Below, piece by piece: positions 33,687-45,259 of a stretch of DNA of 64,000 bases (position 1 is its first letter; each line of letters starts with the position of its first letter). The DNA is from Cylindrobasidium torrendii FP15055 ss-10 (taxonomy: Eukaryota > Basidiomycota > Agaricomycetes > Agaricales > Physalacriaceae): positions 1-64,000 of the forward strand of contig KN880531.1 in the NCBI GenBank assembly GCA_000934385.1, written 5' to 3'. Below the pieces are notes generated by a model that saw only the letters and a program-made list of their open reading frames with translations, had not been told where the DNA came from and did no database searches. A program made the position numbers and the translations under genes.

Positions 33687-36600
33687 ATGAGCTGGCAATG
33701 GTGCTACGACTTTGTCTCTCAAGGTGGCTGTCCGCTTCCTGCAGGTACATGCCATCTACGCCATGATATTGTCCGTTGCGAATGCGGTCTCATCGTCGAC
33801 ATCGGCCACAACTACAAACACCATGTCAACGGCAAGCGCCACAAGCAAATCCTGCAGGGCACTACCCAAGCCCAGTCCAAGCGCGGTGTGCAGCAGGAAC
33901 GACATCTCTGTCCTCACTGTCGCAGAGATTATACTGTTGAAGATTTCGACGCCCATTTGGCACAGCACACCGTTCAGGAAGGCCTTGAGGCAACAAGGGA
34001 GATTGCCAAAATGGACAAACATGGCGTCTCGGTCTCAGCAACCCGTGGGATCGACTTCGGCATAGTGGATGAAAGCGCCGACCGCGCCTACCGCGTCGAT
34101 GTCCTAATAACTCGGACCGATGGTTCAGACACACCGATTTCGCTTACCAAGAGCAGGATGCTCTCCGCAGTGAAGGAAGGGCCCGACAACACAAAGTACG
34201 GCGGCCCACCCTTCTCTTCCATTTGGAGTTGGTTCATTGATCGCCCTAGATTTTCTGTTTCGCGCCCAGCCAACCCTGCTGCCCGATATATTCGCCCTGA
34301 CAGGCCGCGCGTGGTCAGTGTAACGTTCCAGCCATCATATGCCGGACGATTCGACGATACTCTCGAGCTCCAATTCTTTGACCGTGCGCAAAAGAAAAAG
34401 TTCATCATTCACCGCTCTGTCAGCGCAACTGTGGGCGACAGGGCTGACTACGAGCAACTCAAGCCGACCGCACCTTACTCCAAACGGAGACAACGTAACA
34501 TCTCGCTCGATGGGCCCGTCAAACGTAGTTTGCGACCTGCAGAGTGGACACCGACCGAGTGGAAGACTCGCCTGGGCTTCTTCGACATTCCTGCACACAT
34601 AGTTCGGGCTGTCTACACCCCCGAAGGATACCTTCGCCCCGATGCTCTCAAGTCAGCGCTGGCGCTCATGCCTTCGAGCTTTACATGCCCTACGTATGGG
34701 AAAAGATATCAAGTCATGCTGTGGATCGAAGAACAGCAAATGAAGTATACATACTCTCTTCGACCAGAATCTCTTTGCGGCCTCTGACCATTTGACAGGC
34801 AAGAACTGGATATGTATTCCATGACCGGTGTTGAGATAACTCCCAAGCACCCTCGTTATAAGTGAGCCGGACAATGTATACAGTCCTGCGTTTTGGAGCT
34901 CACCTTATTTAGACTGGAAGTCGCTGGTCTTGCTGAAGGCCGGCCATCTGTGAACGTCGGCGACTTCATCCTCGTTCGGCGCGCCGACGCACCTGGCGAC
35001 ACATGGTATGAGGGCCGCGTTCAGTTTATCGAGGAGAAGCACGTCTCCGTCCGCTTCAGTGACGAGTTCAGCACCTACCGCGGAACTAAATTCGACGTTC
35101 GGTTCGTTTTGAACAGGCTGCCACTTCGACGCATGCACAATGCTCTCATGAACAAGAATGATCAGGAGCGCCTTTTATTTCCAGCAGCATCTCATGTCGG
35201 GCAAAAGCATAGGGTATCAAGGCAGACGATAGACCAGTTGGCGCCTGTGAATAGGCAAGTAGGCGAAAACCCGGAACAAATGGAGACTGTTGCTGCTATC
35301 CTAAACATGAAGCAAGGAAGCATTCCATTCATTATTTTCGGACCGTGCGTTGTTCGTCTTCCGGTGTTGTTCTTGCCTGACATTCTTCAGACCGGGAACA
35401 GGGAAAACAATCACTCTTGTCGAGACCATCAACCAAATATTACTGCGTGATCCCAATGCACGCATTGTCGCTTGTACACCCAGCAACTCTGCGGCGGACC
35501 ACCTAACGGAGAAGCTCGCTGCACTCACACCCCTCAAGATATTCCGCCTCAACTCACTCACCCGCAAGTTCAAGGACCTTCCAGACCATTTGCGACGTTT
35601 CTCTCTTTATAATGACAACATGGTCTTTGCTATGCCTTCGCTGGAACGGGCACTCAGCTTCAATGTGATCATATCGACATGCATTAGCGCAGGCGCTTTG
35701 GCGGGTCTGGGCATCAAGCGGGGCCACTTCTCGTATGTGATTGTGGATGAGGCTGGGCAGGGAAAGGAGCCTGAGGTGATGATTCCCATCAAGGAGCTGG
35801 CAGACAAGAAGACGAACGTCGTACTGGCTGGCGACCTGATGCAACTGGGTCCCATTGTCCATTCGCGTGTAGCGAAGGATATGGGGTTGCGTACGAGCTA
35901 TTTGGATAGACTTATGGAACGTCCGTGCTACAATCTTCCCAACGTCGAAGAGGACCAGACCGACAGTGCAATGGGAATAACGTGGGTTCAAATCTTCCAA
36001 CCTTCTTATTCCAAGGCATGCTGATGTCCGAATATAGTATAATGCAGCTCGTACAAAGTTTCCGTTCGCACCCTGCCATTCTGCGTTTCCCCAACGAACA
36101 GTTCTACGGTGGACGCCTGCAGCCATGCGCGGACGACGCTTTGGTGCGCAGCCTGGAAAACTCGGACGCCGTTGTGAAGCGCGGCTTCCCGGTGGTCTTC
36201 CATGCCGTCACTGGCCGCGACCAGCGCGAGAGCCATTCACCTTCGTTCTTCAATATCGACGAGGCGACTATCGTGAAGAGGTATTGCGCTGGCCTCATCG
36301 CGGAACGCAAGAAAGGCGTCGGTGAGCTCGTTCACACTGTCACCGTATCTTTTTGGTTGCTCAACGTAGTGTTAGTGGCCGGTCACATCGGTGTGATAAC
36401 CCCATACCACGCACAGCGAATGAAGATCAAGAACTTGCTCGAAAATGACCCCAAGCTGAAAGACATTGATGTGGGTAGTGTCGAGGAGTTCCAAGGCCAG
36501 GAGCGTCGCATTATCATCATGTCGACTGTACGCAGCAGCACAAATCACGTAGTTTCGGACATCCGGAGAGCACTGGGTTTCGTTGCAAACCCCCAGCGGT

Positions 36601-36959
36601 TCAACGGTATGTCACCCTGTTCGTACTTTTTCTCACAAATGCTGATGCAAGATGTAGTGGCCGTTACTCGCGCCCAAGCCATGCTCATTGTTGTTGGAAA
36701 CCCGGACGTCCTTGCACTCGATCCGTTATGGCGGGGTTTCATGACTTATGTCTTTACCAACGGCGGCTGGACGGGTAAGCAACCGACGTGGGATACCAAG
36801 GCGCCACAGGATGCAGACGTGGCTAGTCAGGCGATGGGGGAGGCGGAGGAAGAGCTCAAGCGTATGCGCGCGCTCATTTTGAGCTCTGGATATGAGGCTG
36901 AGGAGGATGGTGATATCGAGGGTTCCTTGGGAGACGGACTGATCGTCGAACAGGACTGA
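33687..36959 (+). CDS. MOV10/SDE3-like SF1 RNA helicase with N-terminal zinc fingers
   Basis: Upf1-like superfamily 1B helicase of the MOV10/SDE3 branch, tied to RNA silencing and RNP remodelling in plants and animals. The N-terminus holds a CCCH finger (CYDFVSQGGCPLPAGTCHLR then H). A U1/matrin-like C2H2 follows (CECGLIVDIGHNYKHHVNGK then RH), then another C2H2 (CPHCRRDYTVEDFDAHLAQH). A beta-rich middle with FTFQPSYAGRFDDTLEL-like sequence leads to a barrel domain (VGDFILVRRADAPGDTWYEG). Helicase motifs: Walker A GPGTGKT formed across an intron, FSYVIVDEAGQGKEPE, GDLMQLGPIV, SFRSHPAILRFPNEQFYGGR, GVITPYHAQRMKI, VGSVEEFQGQERRIIIMSTV and VAVTRAQAMLIVVGN. All catalytic motifs are present. Exon joins near 34745-34915 and 35950-36020 are less certain. 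It ends in an acidic tail. Confidence 0.87.
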
Positions 36960-37788
36960 TGGGCCCTAATGCTTTTGTTTAGTCTGTGTACATATAATAC
37001 TGTATATGTGAATTGCTTTCGAGATATATTATGCCATGCTGTTGTACATAGACTTACCCTACTGACTGACTCTGTATATCAAGTGGGCCCCTCGGTCTTT
37101 TATACCTCACACGTCGGCTTTTCAGAAGACTCGCGCACACGCATCAGGAATGCCCACTTTAGTCACTGTCAACGCCTGTGGGGATAGAAGATAACCAAAG
37201 TCTGATGTGCTATCACGTGTAATCGACATTTCCCAATATTTCTCAGCTTGAAATGTGAGTAAGCTCGAGTGATTGTTAATTCCATTGTTAAATGAGATAA
37301 GCTGAACCATCGCCAAATCGGCGAGTGGATCGACGCTCACGTGCCCTGGGATCTGGAGTGACGTAATAATCCTTGATTCCGTGCGCCCATCGTCAATCCT
37401 CGGGCAACAATTCGACGCCTCGAAATAGAGGATATCCTCAGGAAATTTCACTATTCTCTATAGGTCAGTAATCTCTGTTCGATGGTATTCGAACTGTCCA
37501 CGCCATGGTCATCTTGGTTCTAAGCAGCCACTGTTGTCACGTTTTTGATTTAAATTTCCGGCTCGTTGAGTTTCTTCTGTGTGTCCACAGGATCGCCGTG
37601 CGGGTCTTAATTGACACGACCCACACATTATTGACCAATCCCATGGAGTAGGTTTGCTGAGATTGCACGATGCGGTCACGTTCGACGTCCATTTCTGCTC
37701 GAATAAACGTCATGCGCGATAGGTTTATAAGACATTCAATCTAACCAAAGCTCGCCCATTATATCTCTCTCTTCCTTCTACCACTATC
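36960..37788. other. Catalase upstream region
   Basis: About 830 bases. It contains two CACGTG E-boxes (37214-37219, 37338-37343) and a TATA box near the catalase start, listed separately. No gene was seen. Confidence 0.45.
37723..37730 (+). promoter_or_regulatory. TATA box of the catalase gene
   Basis: TTTATAAG lies about 60 bases upstream of the catalase start codon, a normal spacing for a strong fungal promoter with a short leader. Confidence 0.5.
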
Positions 37789-39561
37789 ATGCCTTCCCAA
37801 CAAGTATCGAATTCCAAGGACGGCGCGACCTACACGACGTCCAACGGCCTCCCAGTCTCCGAGCCATATGCCGCTCAGCGCGTTGGCTTCAACGGTCCTC
37901 TGCTCCTCCAGGATTTCCACCATATTGATCTCCTCGCCCATTTCGATCGAGAGCGTATTCCTGAGCGTGTAGTATGTCCATCAAAACCAGCTCTTCTTAC
38001 AAACATACTCACGTTCTCCAGGTTCACGCGAAGGGAGCTGGCGCCCATGGCGTATTTGAAGTCACTCACGACATGTCGGACATCACGTCCAGCAAGTTTT
38101 TGTCGACCGTCGGTGCCAAAGCTCGCGCCACCGCGCGCTTTTCGACCGTTGGCGGCGAGTCTGGCTCTCCAGACACAGCGCGCGACCCTCGTGGGTTCGC
38201 TGTGAAACTTCGAACCGACGAAGGAAACTGGGATTGGGTCTTCAACAACACACCGGTCTTCTTCCTTCGTGACCCCGCCAAGTTTCCCCACTTCATTCAC
38301 ACGCAGAAGCGCGACCCCCAGACCCATCTCAAAGATCCTGACATGTTCTGGGATTATTTGTCCCAAAACCCAGAGTCAATCCATCAGGTGCGTATCTTCA
38401 ACAACGACCGGTTCACTTCTAAATCTCTTGTATGTATATCTAGGTCATGATACTGTTCAGTGATCGTGGCACTCCGGACGGCTACCACAACATGCACGGT
38501 TATTCAGGTCACACGTTCAAGTGGGTGAAAGATGACGGCTCCTTTGTCTACGTCCAGATCCACGCCATCGCCGACGAAGGTTTCAAGACTCTTGATGGCA
38601 AGACGGCTGGCGAGCTTGGTGGTTCCAACCCCGATTATGGTACTCAGAAGCTTTTCGAGTCCATTGAGGGTGGGAAGTTCCCTTCCTGGACGGTTTCTGT
38701 GGTGCGTGATGAACGTTAATTTTTTGCTTCTGGTGTTCAACCATTTTCTAGCAAACAATGACCCCCGAGCAAGCTGAGAAGTTCCGTTACAACATCCTCG
38801 ACCTCACGAAAATCTGGCCACACTCTGAATTCCCCCTCCGCCCATTCGGAAAGCTCACTCTCAATGAGAATGTCCAGAATTATTTCGCGGAGGTCGAACA
38901 AGTTGCCTTTTCCCCCTCGCATCTCATTCCCTACGTTGCGACCTCGGAGGACCCTGTGCTTCAGTCGCGTCTTTTCTCCTACCCCGACACCCACCGTTAC
39001 CGACTCGGCGTCAATTACCAGCAATTGCCGGTCAATGCACCCATAGTACCAATTGCCAACTTCCAGCGAGATGGCGCCGCCGTCTTCGACAGCCAGGGTG
39101 CGCGCCCAAATTACCAAAGCACGATTCTTCCTCTATCGTACGCCGGTGCGAAGAACACTCTGGACGGCGGTGCAAATGACATAAGCTTGGACCATGTCAA
39201 CTTCATCGGACGTGCGTATCGCGACCTCAGCGTCCTCACCGAACGTATGTTTTCCACGCCTCATGAAGTTTGCGTCTTTTAACCGAAAATTTCAGTTGAC
39301 TTTGAGCAACCTCGTGCGCTTTGGAGCAAGGTTTGGAGTGACGAGCAGCGTGCGGCATATGTCGAGAATGTCGCTGGACACTTGGGAGGAGTGAAGAGTG
39401 CTGAGATCAAGGCCAGACAGCTCTCTGTCTTTGCAGCAGTGGATCAAGAACTCAGTGATCGTGTTGCAAAGGCTATTGGGGCGCCCACTGTCTCGCCGGT
39501 AAAGGCGGCCGCTGCACATGAAGCCATCCGCTTCGCGCGCAACGAGCGCGTCCCCAAATAA
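37789..39561 (+). CDS. Catalase, heme type (small subunit clade)
   Basis: Decomposes hydrogen peroxide to water and oxygen with a heme cofactor. Starts [20 protein letters not shown]. Distal-side residues are seen as catalytic His after the first intron ([20 protein letters not shown]), Ser in [14 protein letters not shown] and Asn in [14 protein letters not shown]. The proximal heme-ligand signature is [14 protein letters not shown] with Tyr. Substrate-channel and core sequences include [20 protein letters not shown] and [20 protein letters not shown]. About 510 residues, so without the flavodoxin-like C-terminal domain of large catalases. Five introns. No signal peptide or clear PTS1 (ends RNERVPK), so probably cytosolic. 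Confidence 0.95.
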
Positions 39562-40706
39562 TTCTTTTTCTTGGCAGTTATGCGGCGTATTTCCCAATAT
39601 TTACAATACTGTAGACACACCTTGTACATTAAATAGTCTCACACTTCCAATGGAATTGCAACCGCATTTGTCTTTCCCATTGTTCATCTATAGTCATGTG
39701 ATCTCATGACTAACCCTTCGGTGTATCTCTGACGCTCTGATTTAGTAACTACTGTACTCGTCGCTCGTCGCTCAATAGTTTCCTTCTACCGAATAATTCT
39801 TCACCTTGGGTGGCACCGACTAGCAACTGCCGAACTCCCATCAAGTTTGGCCCTCATCCAGAACAAGTGGAAACAAAGAATAATATGACAAAGGAATGAT
39901 GGATCTAACTTGTATACTCGGTGTCTGTAACAGGGCACACGCGTATCTCATACGCGTGCGAAATCGTGATCAATGAGGATTGGCAGGCACGGGAGTTACG
40001 ATACTATCTCGTCGTCCTGACCTTCAAAAGCAGCCTGTGAGCCTCACTAGCTCGACTCGTCCCTCGGGGGACCTTACTCTATCCCCAACTCTATCCACTA
40101 GCTAGCGGCTGTTTCGCAGCTGCGCTTGGAGGGCTGCACCCCGTTCTTATGTGTCAGCATTGGACTCCATTGTTGGAACCTAGATGTCCTTCCCAGGCAT
40201 CATCGACACGTACGACAGTACGTTGAGTAATGCGCGGTTGAATTGATTATTGAATACTATCATATCAATGATATTTGATTGTCAGCCAACACTGAGTACA
40301 GCTGTCTAAGCGGGATGTAGTCGCGTAGCAGTGATTCAGAGGATTATATCGTGTATGGTACTAGCTAATTTGAGGTAAGGCCGAGAGCATATAATTTAGT
40401 AAACAGGCATGCAATGTACGCTGTCTAAATCGCACGAATAAGTACTAATCGAATGATGAGGAGACGGGCTGAGAACATCAGAGTCCAGGAGATATCTCTA
40501 AATGAGGTAAATAGATAGTAGAAATACAGTGGTGGTGGATTCGAAACAAGGCAAGTCCCTAGCGTCCTCTACAATTAGCACAGAATTAGGCGGGCTGGTA
40601 GGGTACGGTATTGATGCTGGTGGAACGCAAAGCGTTGCTGTGCGTCCTCGAAAGCGCGGCCGGGCTTTGGCCGCGAGCGCGAGAGAGGGTGGGGGTGTCC
40701 GGTCGT
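39562..40706. other. Intergenic region, 1.1 kb
   Basis: No convincing gene. It holds a short perfect GC-rich inverted repeat at 39938-39958, listed separately. The rest is AT-rich and without recognisable repeats. Confidence 0.4.
39938..39958. repeat. Perfect 9-bp inverted repeat containing two ACGCGT boxes
   Basis: Arms CACGCGTAT and ATACGCGTG separated by three bases. Each arm carries ACGCGT, the MluI cell-cycle box bound by MBF in yeasts. It lies 377 bases past the catalase stop. It could be a hairpin or a paired binding site; its role is not shown. Confidence 0.6.
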
Positions 40707-40799
40707 TCAGAAGAAGACAGGGCCGTTCGAGGACGCGCCGCCTTTGATTCCCTGGCCACCAGAAGGCTTCTTGGGTCCGTTGTTGTTTTGGCCAGACAT
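40707..40799 (-). CDS. Putative 30-residue peptide gene
   Basis: Single-exon frame MSGQNNNGPKKPSGGQGIKG continuing GASSNGPVFF to a stop. By itself this would be too short to call. However, its leader is a long C/A-rich stretch lacking G on the coding strand (40800-40905), typical of strongly expressed fungal genes. A TATATAA box lies 132 bases upstream of the ATG. The peptide is Gly/Asn/Ser-rich and hydrophilic, with two lysines and a Phe-Phe end, and has no signal peptide. Function unknown. An alternative is that this is the first exon of a longer gene whose other exons I could not find. Confidence 0.45.
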   Translation of the reverse strand: MSGQNNNGPKKPSGGQGIKGGASSNGPVFF

Positions 40800-40930
40800 T
40801 GCGATGTGGTGGGAGTGGTGGTAGGTGGTTGTGGTAGTGGTGATGGTGGTTTGGTTGTGGTTTGGTGCTGCGAGAGGGAGGCAAGCGGTGGTAGTGATGA
40901 TGATGAGGTTACTGCAGAACTTGGATAGCC

Positions 40931-40937
40931 TTATATA
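40931..40937 (-). promoter_or_regulatory. TATA box of the 30-residue peptide gene
   Basis: TATATAA on the minus strand, upstream of a C/A-rich leader and the short frame starting at 40799. Confidence 0.5.
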
Positions 40938-42532
40938 CCCTGTAATGACTCGGCCAGGCATCGGAACGACTCTACTGAGTCGTAACGGGATCAATACCCG
41001 AATGCCCGTCAACTGAATTGTCACCGATATTGATGTACGACGCACCCGTGGTAAAGAGATCGTTTCGAGTGCGCCTGGGGCACTGCATAGCTGTTGGAAC
41101 CTTTCTAATTACTTTTCCCCATGCAGCACCGCTCCGGCTTGACTGCACTCTTAGTGCAACACCGACCCGTCCTTTTCGACTACGGATTTGTGTGGGGAGC
41201 CGGTTGACCTAATCGAAATTATGCGTTGAGACTCGAGAGCGCGAATGCTATGCTGACCGACGGATGAGCGCGACCTTGTGAGATGTAGACAATGGCTGAG
41301 TAAAGCGAATGTTTTTCTCTAGGTTCGAGGGATGTGGAAAGACCCAGCCGGACAATGCCGACAGTTGGAGGCGGTGTGGCAACTGCCGGAAATGATACAA
41401 GGCCAGATCACCTTGATGTATTTTCAAGGACAAGTGTCTGAAGTCTGAAGCTGAAGATTGTCCTCGCTCGGTATTCCAGGATACAGGGGACGGGCCGTCA
41501 TGTAGCAGAGAACGGTCTATCGGTGATCTGAGAAAACAGTGTGTTTTGTTTCACAGCTTTAGAACAAGGGGAAGGACAAGAGCGCTTGCGAACATCCTAG
41601 TGACTTGGTCTCTACTTTCGCGACACAATGAATCCCAGGGACAAGGCTTTCCATAGAACCACTACTTTGTGCGCGATGTTCAGGAAACATGCGTTCAGCC
41701 ACCAGCTGTGAGCTTCACTGGTGCTATCGAGGCCGTACAGAGGGCGGCGATGGGTGCCACTATGCGTACTGCCTTGACCGGGAGACGCCGCGACGCTCCA
41801 ATCAAGCCACATGTACGGTCAAGAACTCGAGCGCCCCTCCTCTGTCGAGGTAGGATAACGGTCTGGACATAGCGGTGATGTAGACAGAATCTCAGCTCAC
41901 CTCCGCTGCCGAAGCGTCGGCGCCTCTATGTAATGAAAGTGTGTATCGTGGTCTTTGCACCGCGGTCGTCGATCATCGGGATAGAATCTATCATGAGTAT
42001 CGTCGCGACTGGAAACTGAGCTGGTTTACGGGACGCGTTGGGACGCGTATGGTTATTGTCTGCTACCCAGTGAGTCAGCAGCTACACCGGTCAGGTCCAG
42101 GCGAGAATGAGAAGTGTAACTTTGTGTTATCAAGTCGAAAACACCGCGTACGTTTCGCGCGAAGCTGTGCGCGCTCAAGGAGGGTGAGTGACTCCCTCTG
42201 CTCTGCTTGGAATACCGCCGGCAGGCCGCAGGTATTATGGGAAAAGAGCAAATGCAGTCCGGATGTTGATGATACGGACGCGGTGTCAAAGATTCCGGAG
42301 AGCCCATTGTCAGTGTGACCTGTGAACCCTTGACATCGTGGCGTTGGGAAAAGTTAAAATCAGATTTCCCAATTGTTGGCTCGGTATTTCGGACCGACTG
42401 TCCGATTGATCGACGATCGGGCTCCGCACTCGTTCACTCCAGCCGCGGTCTCAAAAAGACAATAAGGATGCTGATAGAAATAGGCATCGAGCATGCTATG
42501 GGTTTGTGCTTCTCTTTCTCCCTTCCCTCACC
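40938..42532. other. Intergenic region upstream of P450, 1.6 kb
   Basis: Several short open frames on both strands, none with family resemblance or a workable exon structure. A tandem pair of GGGACGCGT units at 42030-42049 is listed separately. I see no other element. Confidence 0.4.
42030..42049 (+). promoter_or_regulatory. Tandem 10-bp repeat with two ACGCGT boxes
   Basis: GGGACGCGTT is followed directly by GGGACGCGTA, 484 bases upstream of the P450 start codon. One helical turn separates the two ACGCGT cores, as expected of cooperative factor sites such as MBF. Function is inferred only. Confidence 0.4.
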
Positions 42533-44588
42533 ATGATATCGGCTGTGCGGACCGCTGTGCTCCTGGCTAGCGTCCTGGGAGCTTCTGCACTCTGGTATCT
42601 TTACATCCGACCTCAGCGCAATGCTCTGTTCAAACTTGCGGGTCCGCCTGTGAAAACTTGGTTCGGAAATCACTTGGCGCACATCAGCAAGTAAGTCGCG
42701 GTGTTTGCTGTGAATTATCTACGACCAACAATTCTTTAAGCGCCAAGGTATCCTGCCGAGTGTACGCCCAACTTGAACGGCGCTACGGACGTATTGTACG
42801 CTTCCGCGGGGTCTTCCCGGTGAGTTCATTTTCTTGCCAAGTGCTACCTCTTTCTCACGTGTTGGTGTAGTGGGAAGAACGTCTGCTCATCATGGATCCG
42901 ACATCCATGGCACATATTGTCAAGAATCCCGATATTTTCCAAAAGCCGGAACTCTCGCGGCGAATTATTGGAGACCTTATTGGAACAGGCATGCTTTCTG
43001 CTGAAGGAGAGGCCTACCACCGCCAACGACGTGTCATTCTCCCTGCATTCTCAAATCATAATCTCCGGGGCGCGGTGCCGGTCGTCCTGAAGAAGGGCAT
43101 GCAACTTTCTGACAAGTGGGGCGCGCTCATCGCGGACGCTGGCCCCTCCACAACCACTATAGACATGGTCGGTTGGATCAACAGGGTAACCTTCGATGTC
43201 ATCGGCTTGATAGGTCAGCTCTACCATACTTTGTTTTGACAACCAGATGCTGAACAATTTACAGGATTTGACTACGACTTCGGTGCCGTGCAAGATCAGA
43301 CAAACGAGCTTCTGCAGGCGTATATGGAAATGTTTGGCGAGTGTACCGAGTTGAAGCCAGGGTGGCTTCCGCTACTCGCGCTGTACTTCCCAGCGGTGTT
43401 CAGGCCACTTTGTGTAAGCGACATCGGACCCGTACTACACTTACAATTCTGAAATTACCAACAGCCCGACCACGTCGCGGAGCGCTGCAAAGCTACCATC
43501 GACCGAATAGCTGGACAGCTTGTTCAGGAAAAACTTGACAAGCTCAATCACGACGAGAAGAACGGATGCCTGAAGGCTGGCAATGATCTTCTTACCTTGA
43601 TGAGTAAGTCCTATGACTTCAACTCAGATGCGAGCAACCTTAATACTTTGACCTTTTAGTCAAGGCAAACTTGGACCCTTCAGTCCCCAAGGCCATGAAG
43701 CTATCACAAAGCGACTTACTCGATAACATAAACACCAACATGTTTGCGGGTCATGATTCGTCCTCATTAGCGGTGACCTGGACACTTTATCTCCTCGCTC
43801 GTAGTCCCGATGTGCAGACTCGTCTACGTGCAGAGCTGCTCGCTGCTGTCCCAGGCGCCAACTCTTTGGAGGAAATGATAGACGACGATTTGGAAGGGAT
43901 GCACCCCCGCCTTCTGGCTGTCGACCTTCTTCACAATGTCGTCCGCGAGTCCCTACGTCTGATACCCCCAATACATTCATCTCTCCGGGAGGCTACACGT
44001 ACAGATGAGGTGCCCACAGGCTCTCCCGTGCATCTGAACGACGGCTCTATCGACGAAAAAAAGAGCTTCACTGTTCCCGAGGGAACGTTCATACATATCT
44101 GCATCGAAGCCTTCAACCTGGATAAGGGTGTTTGGGGAGAGGATGCTTGGGATTTCAAGTAAGTCGGGCCTCTACTCATCAACCATGTAGCTGACTGAGG
44201 TATGTGTAGCCCCGACCGATGGGATAACCTACCAGAGGCCGTCAGCAAGCAGCCTGGCGCATTCACTCATCTTCTCACGTTCTCTGGCGGCCCTCGAGTG
44301 AGTTTCGCGCATATCTGGCAGAAATTATACTCAGAGCTCCCAGGCGTGCCCCGGAATGCGCTTCGCCGTCACGGAACTGAAGCTCCTTCTCTTCGTCCTC
44401 ATCACTAGATTTGTCTTCGCGGTCCCCGAAGGCATTGAAATCATCAAAGTCAACAAGTGCGTATGTTTGCAGGAGATTTGCCCCGCATGGTTGACATTAT
44501 GCGTAGGGTATTGACGAGACCGCACGTTGCCGGCAGGGTAAAGGAGGGAGCGTGCTGTCCTTTGTTAGTTTCGCGATATCAGGAATAG
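42533..44588 (+). CDS. Cytochrome P450 monooxygenase
   Basis: Membrane-anchored P450: the N-terminal helix AVLLASVLGASALWYLYI is followed by AGPPVKTWFGNHL. The body has GTGMLSAEGEAYHRQRRVIL (C-helix W-x-x-x-R equivalent region). The I-helix AGHDSSSLAVTWTLYLLA holds the oxygen-binding AG-x-D-S motif. The K-helix has ESLRLIPPIHSSLREA with ExxR, and the PERF-like segment is FNPDRWDN. The heme loop is built across an intron: FSGGPR joins ACPGMRFAVTELKLLLF, with the Cys thiolate ligand. A final short exon (VLTRPHVAGRVKEG) completes it, ending at 44588. About ten exons. Probably ER-bound with a separate reductase. Substrate unknown; the family is hugely expanded in basidiomycetes. Confidence 0.9.
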
Positions 44589-45070
44589 TTGTTGTGCATG
44601 CCTTCCTCTTGTATCCATAGAACCCAATGTAAACATAGTGAACACCCCGCACGTCTATCCTTGCTTCATAGCATTGGCAAGTAGTGTAGACATCGCGTGA
44701 GGGTAGCGTAAATGGGATGTTGTATTAATGGTAGAAATGCAAGTCAGACATTTATTTGAACTTTGCAGAGTTATCCAAGTTATGGCGGTAGAGGTCAAGA
44801 GTGTGATGGTTCAAGTCGTGAGGTTAATTGAGTGGTACAGTATGCCCGGTCATAGCTGGATATGCGGTATTGTGTATGGTACAGGCATGAGTGGTTTGGT
44901 TTCTACGGTACAGCGGCGCTTGGTATCCCAGGAAAACATTAGAAAAGATAAAGAAATTTCCTGACAATGTGTTAGCATCTATTATCCTCCATGACACGAA
45001 AATAAGGGACTCACCATGAACATCATCAAGTTCAATAAATTACAACACACGCTTGAGCAATGCGCAGGGG
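44589..45070. other. Convergent 3' region between P450 and a small gene
   Basis: About 480 bases between the P450 stop and the stop of the 62-residue gene. No gene or repeat was seen. Confidence 0.45.
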
Positions 45071-45259
45071 CTATGCCATGCCCCAGCTCGTCTCCATCAT
45101 CTTCTCGTCTTCGGACTCGTCCTCGTACTCCAAAGGCTTGTCTGCGCCGTCATCTCTGCGCTCGAACTCGCGGAGGATCATGCTCCCGACGATAAAGGCG
45201 ACGCCCATCAGCGTCTTGACCGTATCGACAGATGCGCTTGGTGATGGTAAATGCGGCAT
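45071..45259 (-). CDS. Putative 62-residue single-helix membrane protein
   Basis: Single-exon frame MPHLPSPSASVDTVKTL, then one hydrophobic helix MGVAFIVGSMILREF, then an acidic tail PLEYEDESEDEKMMETSWGM. A TATAAAGG box lies about 95 bases upstream of the ATG. The leader between them is C/A-rich and almost free of G on the coding strand, the same layout as the 30-residue gene at 40.8 kb. No family is recognised. A small one-pass protein of the inner mitochondrial or another membrane would fit; this is a guess. Confidence 0.5.
   Translation of the reverse strand: MPHLPSPSASVDTVKTLMGVAFIVGSMILREFERRDDGADKPLEYEDESEDEKMMETSWGMA

Noticed and set aside
35990..36005. GGTTCAAATC, resembling a tRNA T-loop
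   Set aside because: It lies in the helicase gene and no acceptor stem or anticodon arm can be drawn around it. I found no tRNA, rRNA or CRISPR array anywhere in the window.
40498..40884. 128-codon minus-strand frame rich in His and Pro
   Set aside because: It lacks an ATG and reads through the CA-rich leader in the wrong frame; the 30-residue frame fits the leader better.
42857..42862. CACGTG E-box inside a P450 intron
   Set aside because: A single site in an intron with no supporting context; such hexamers are expected by chance.
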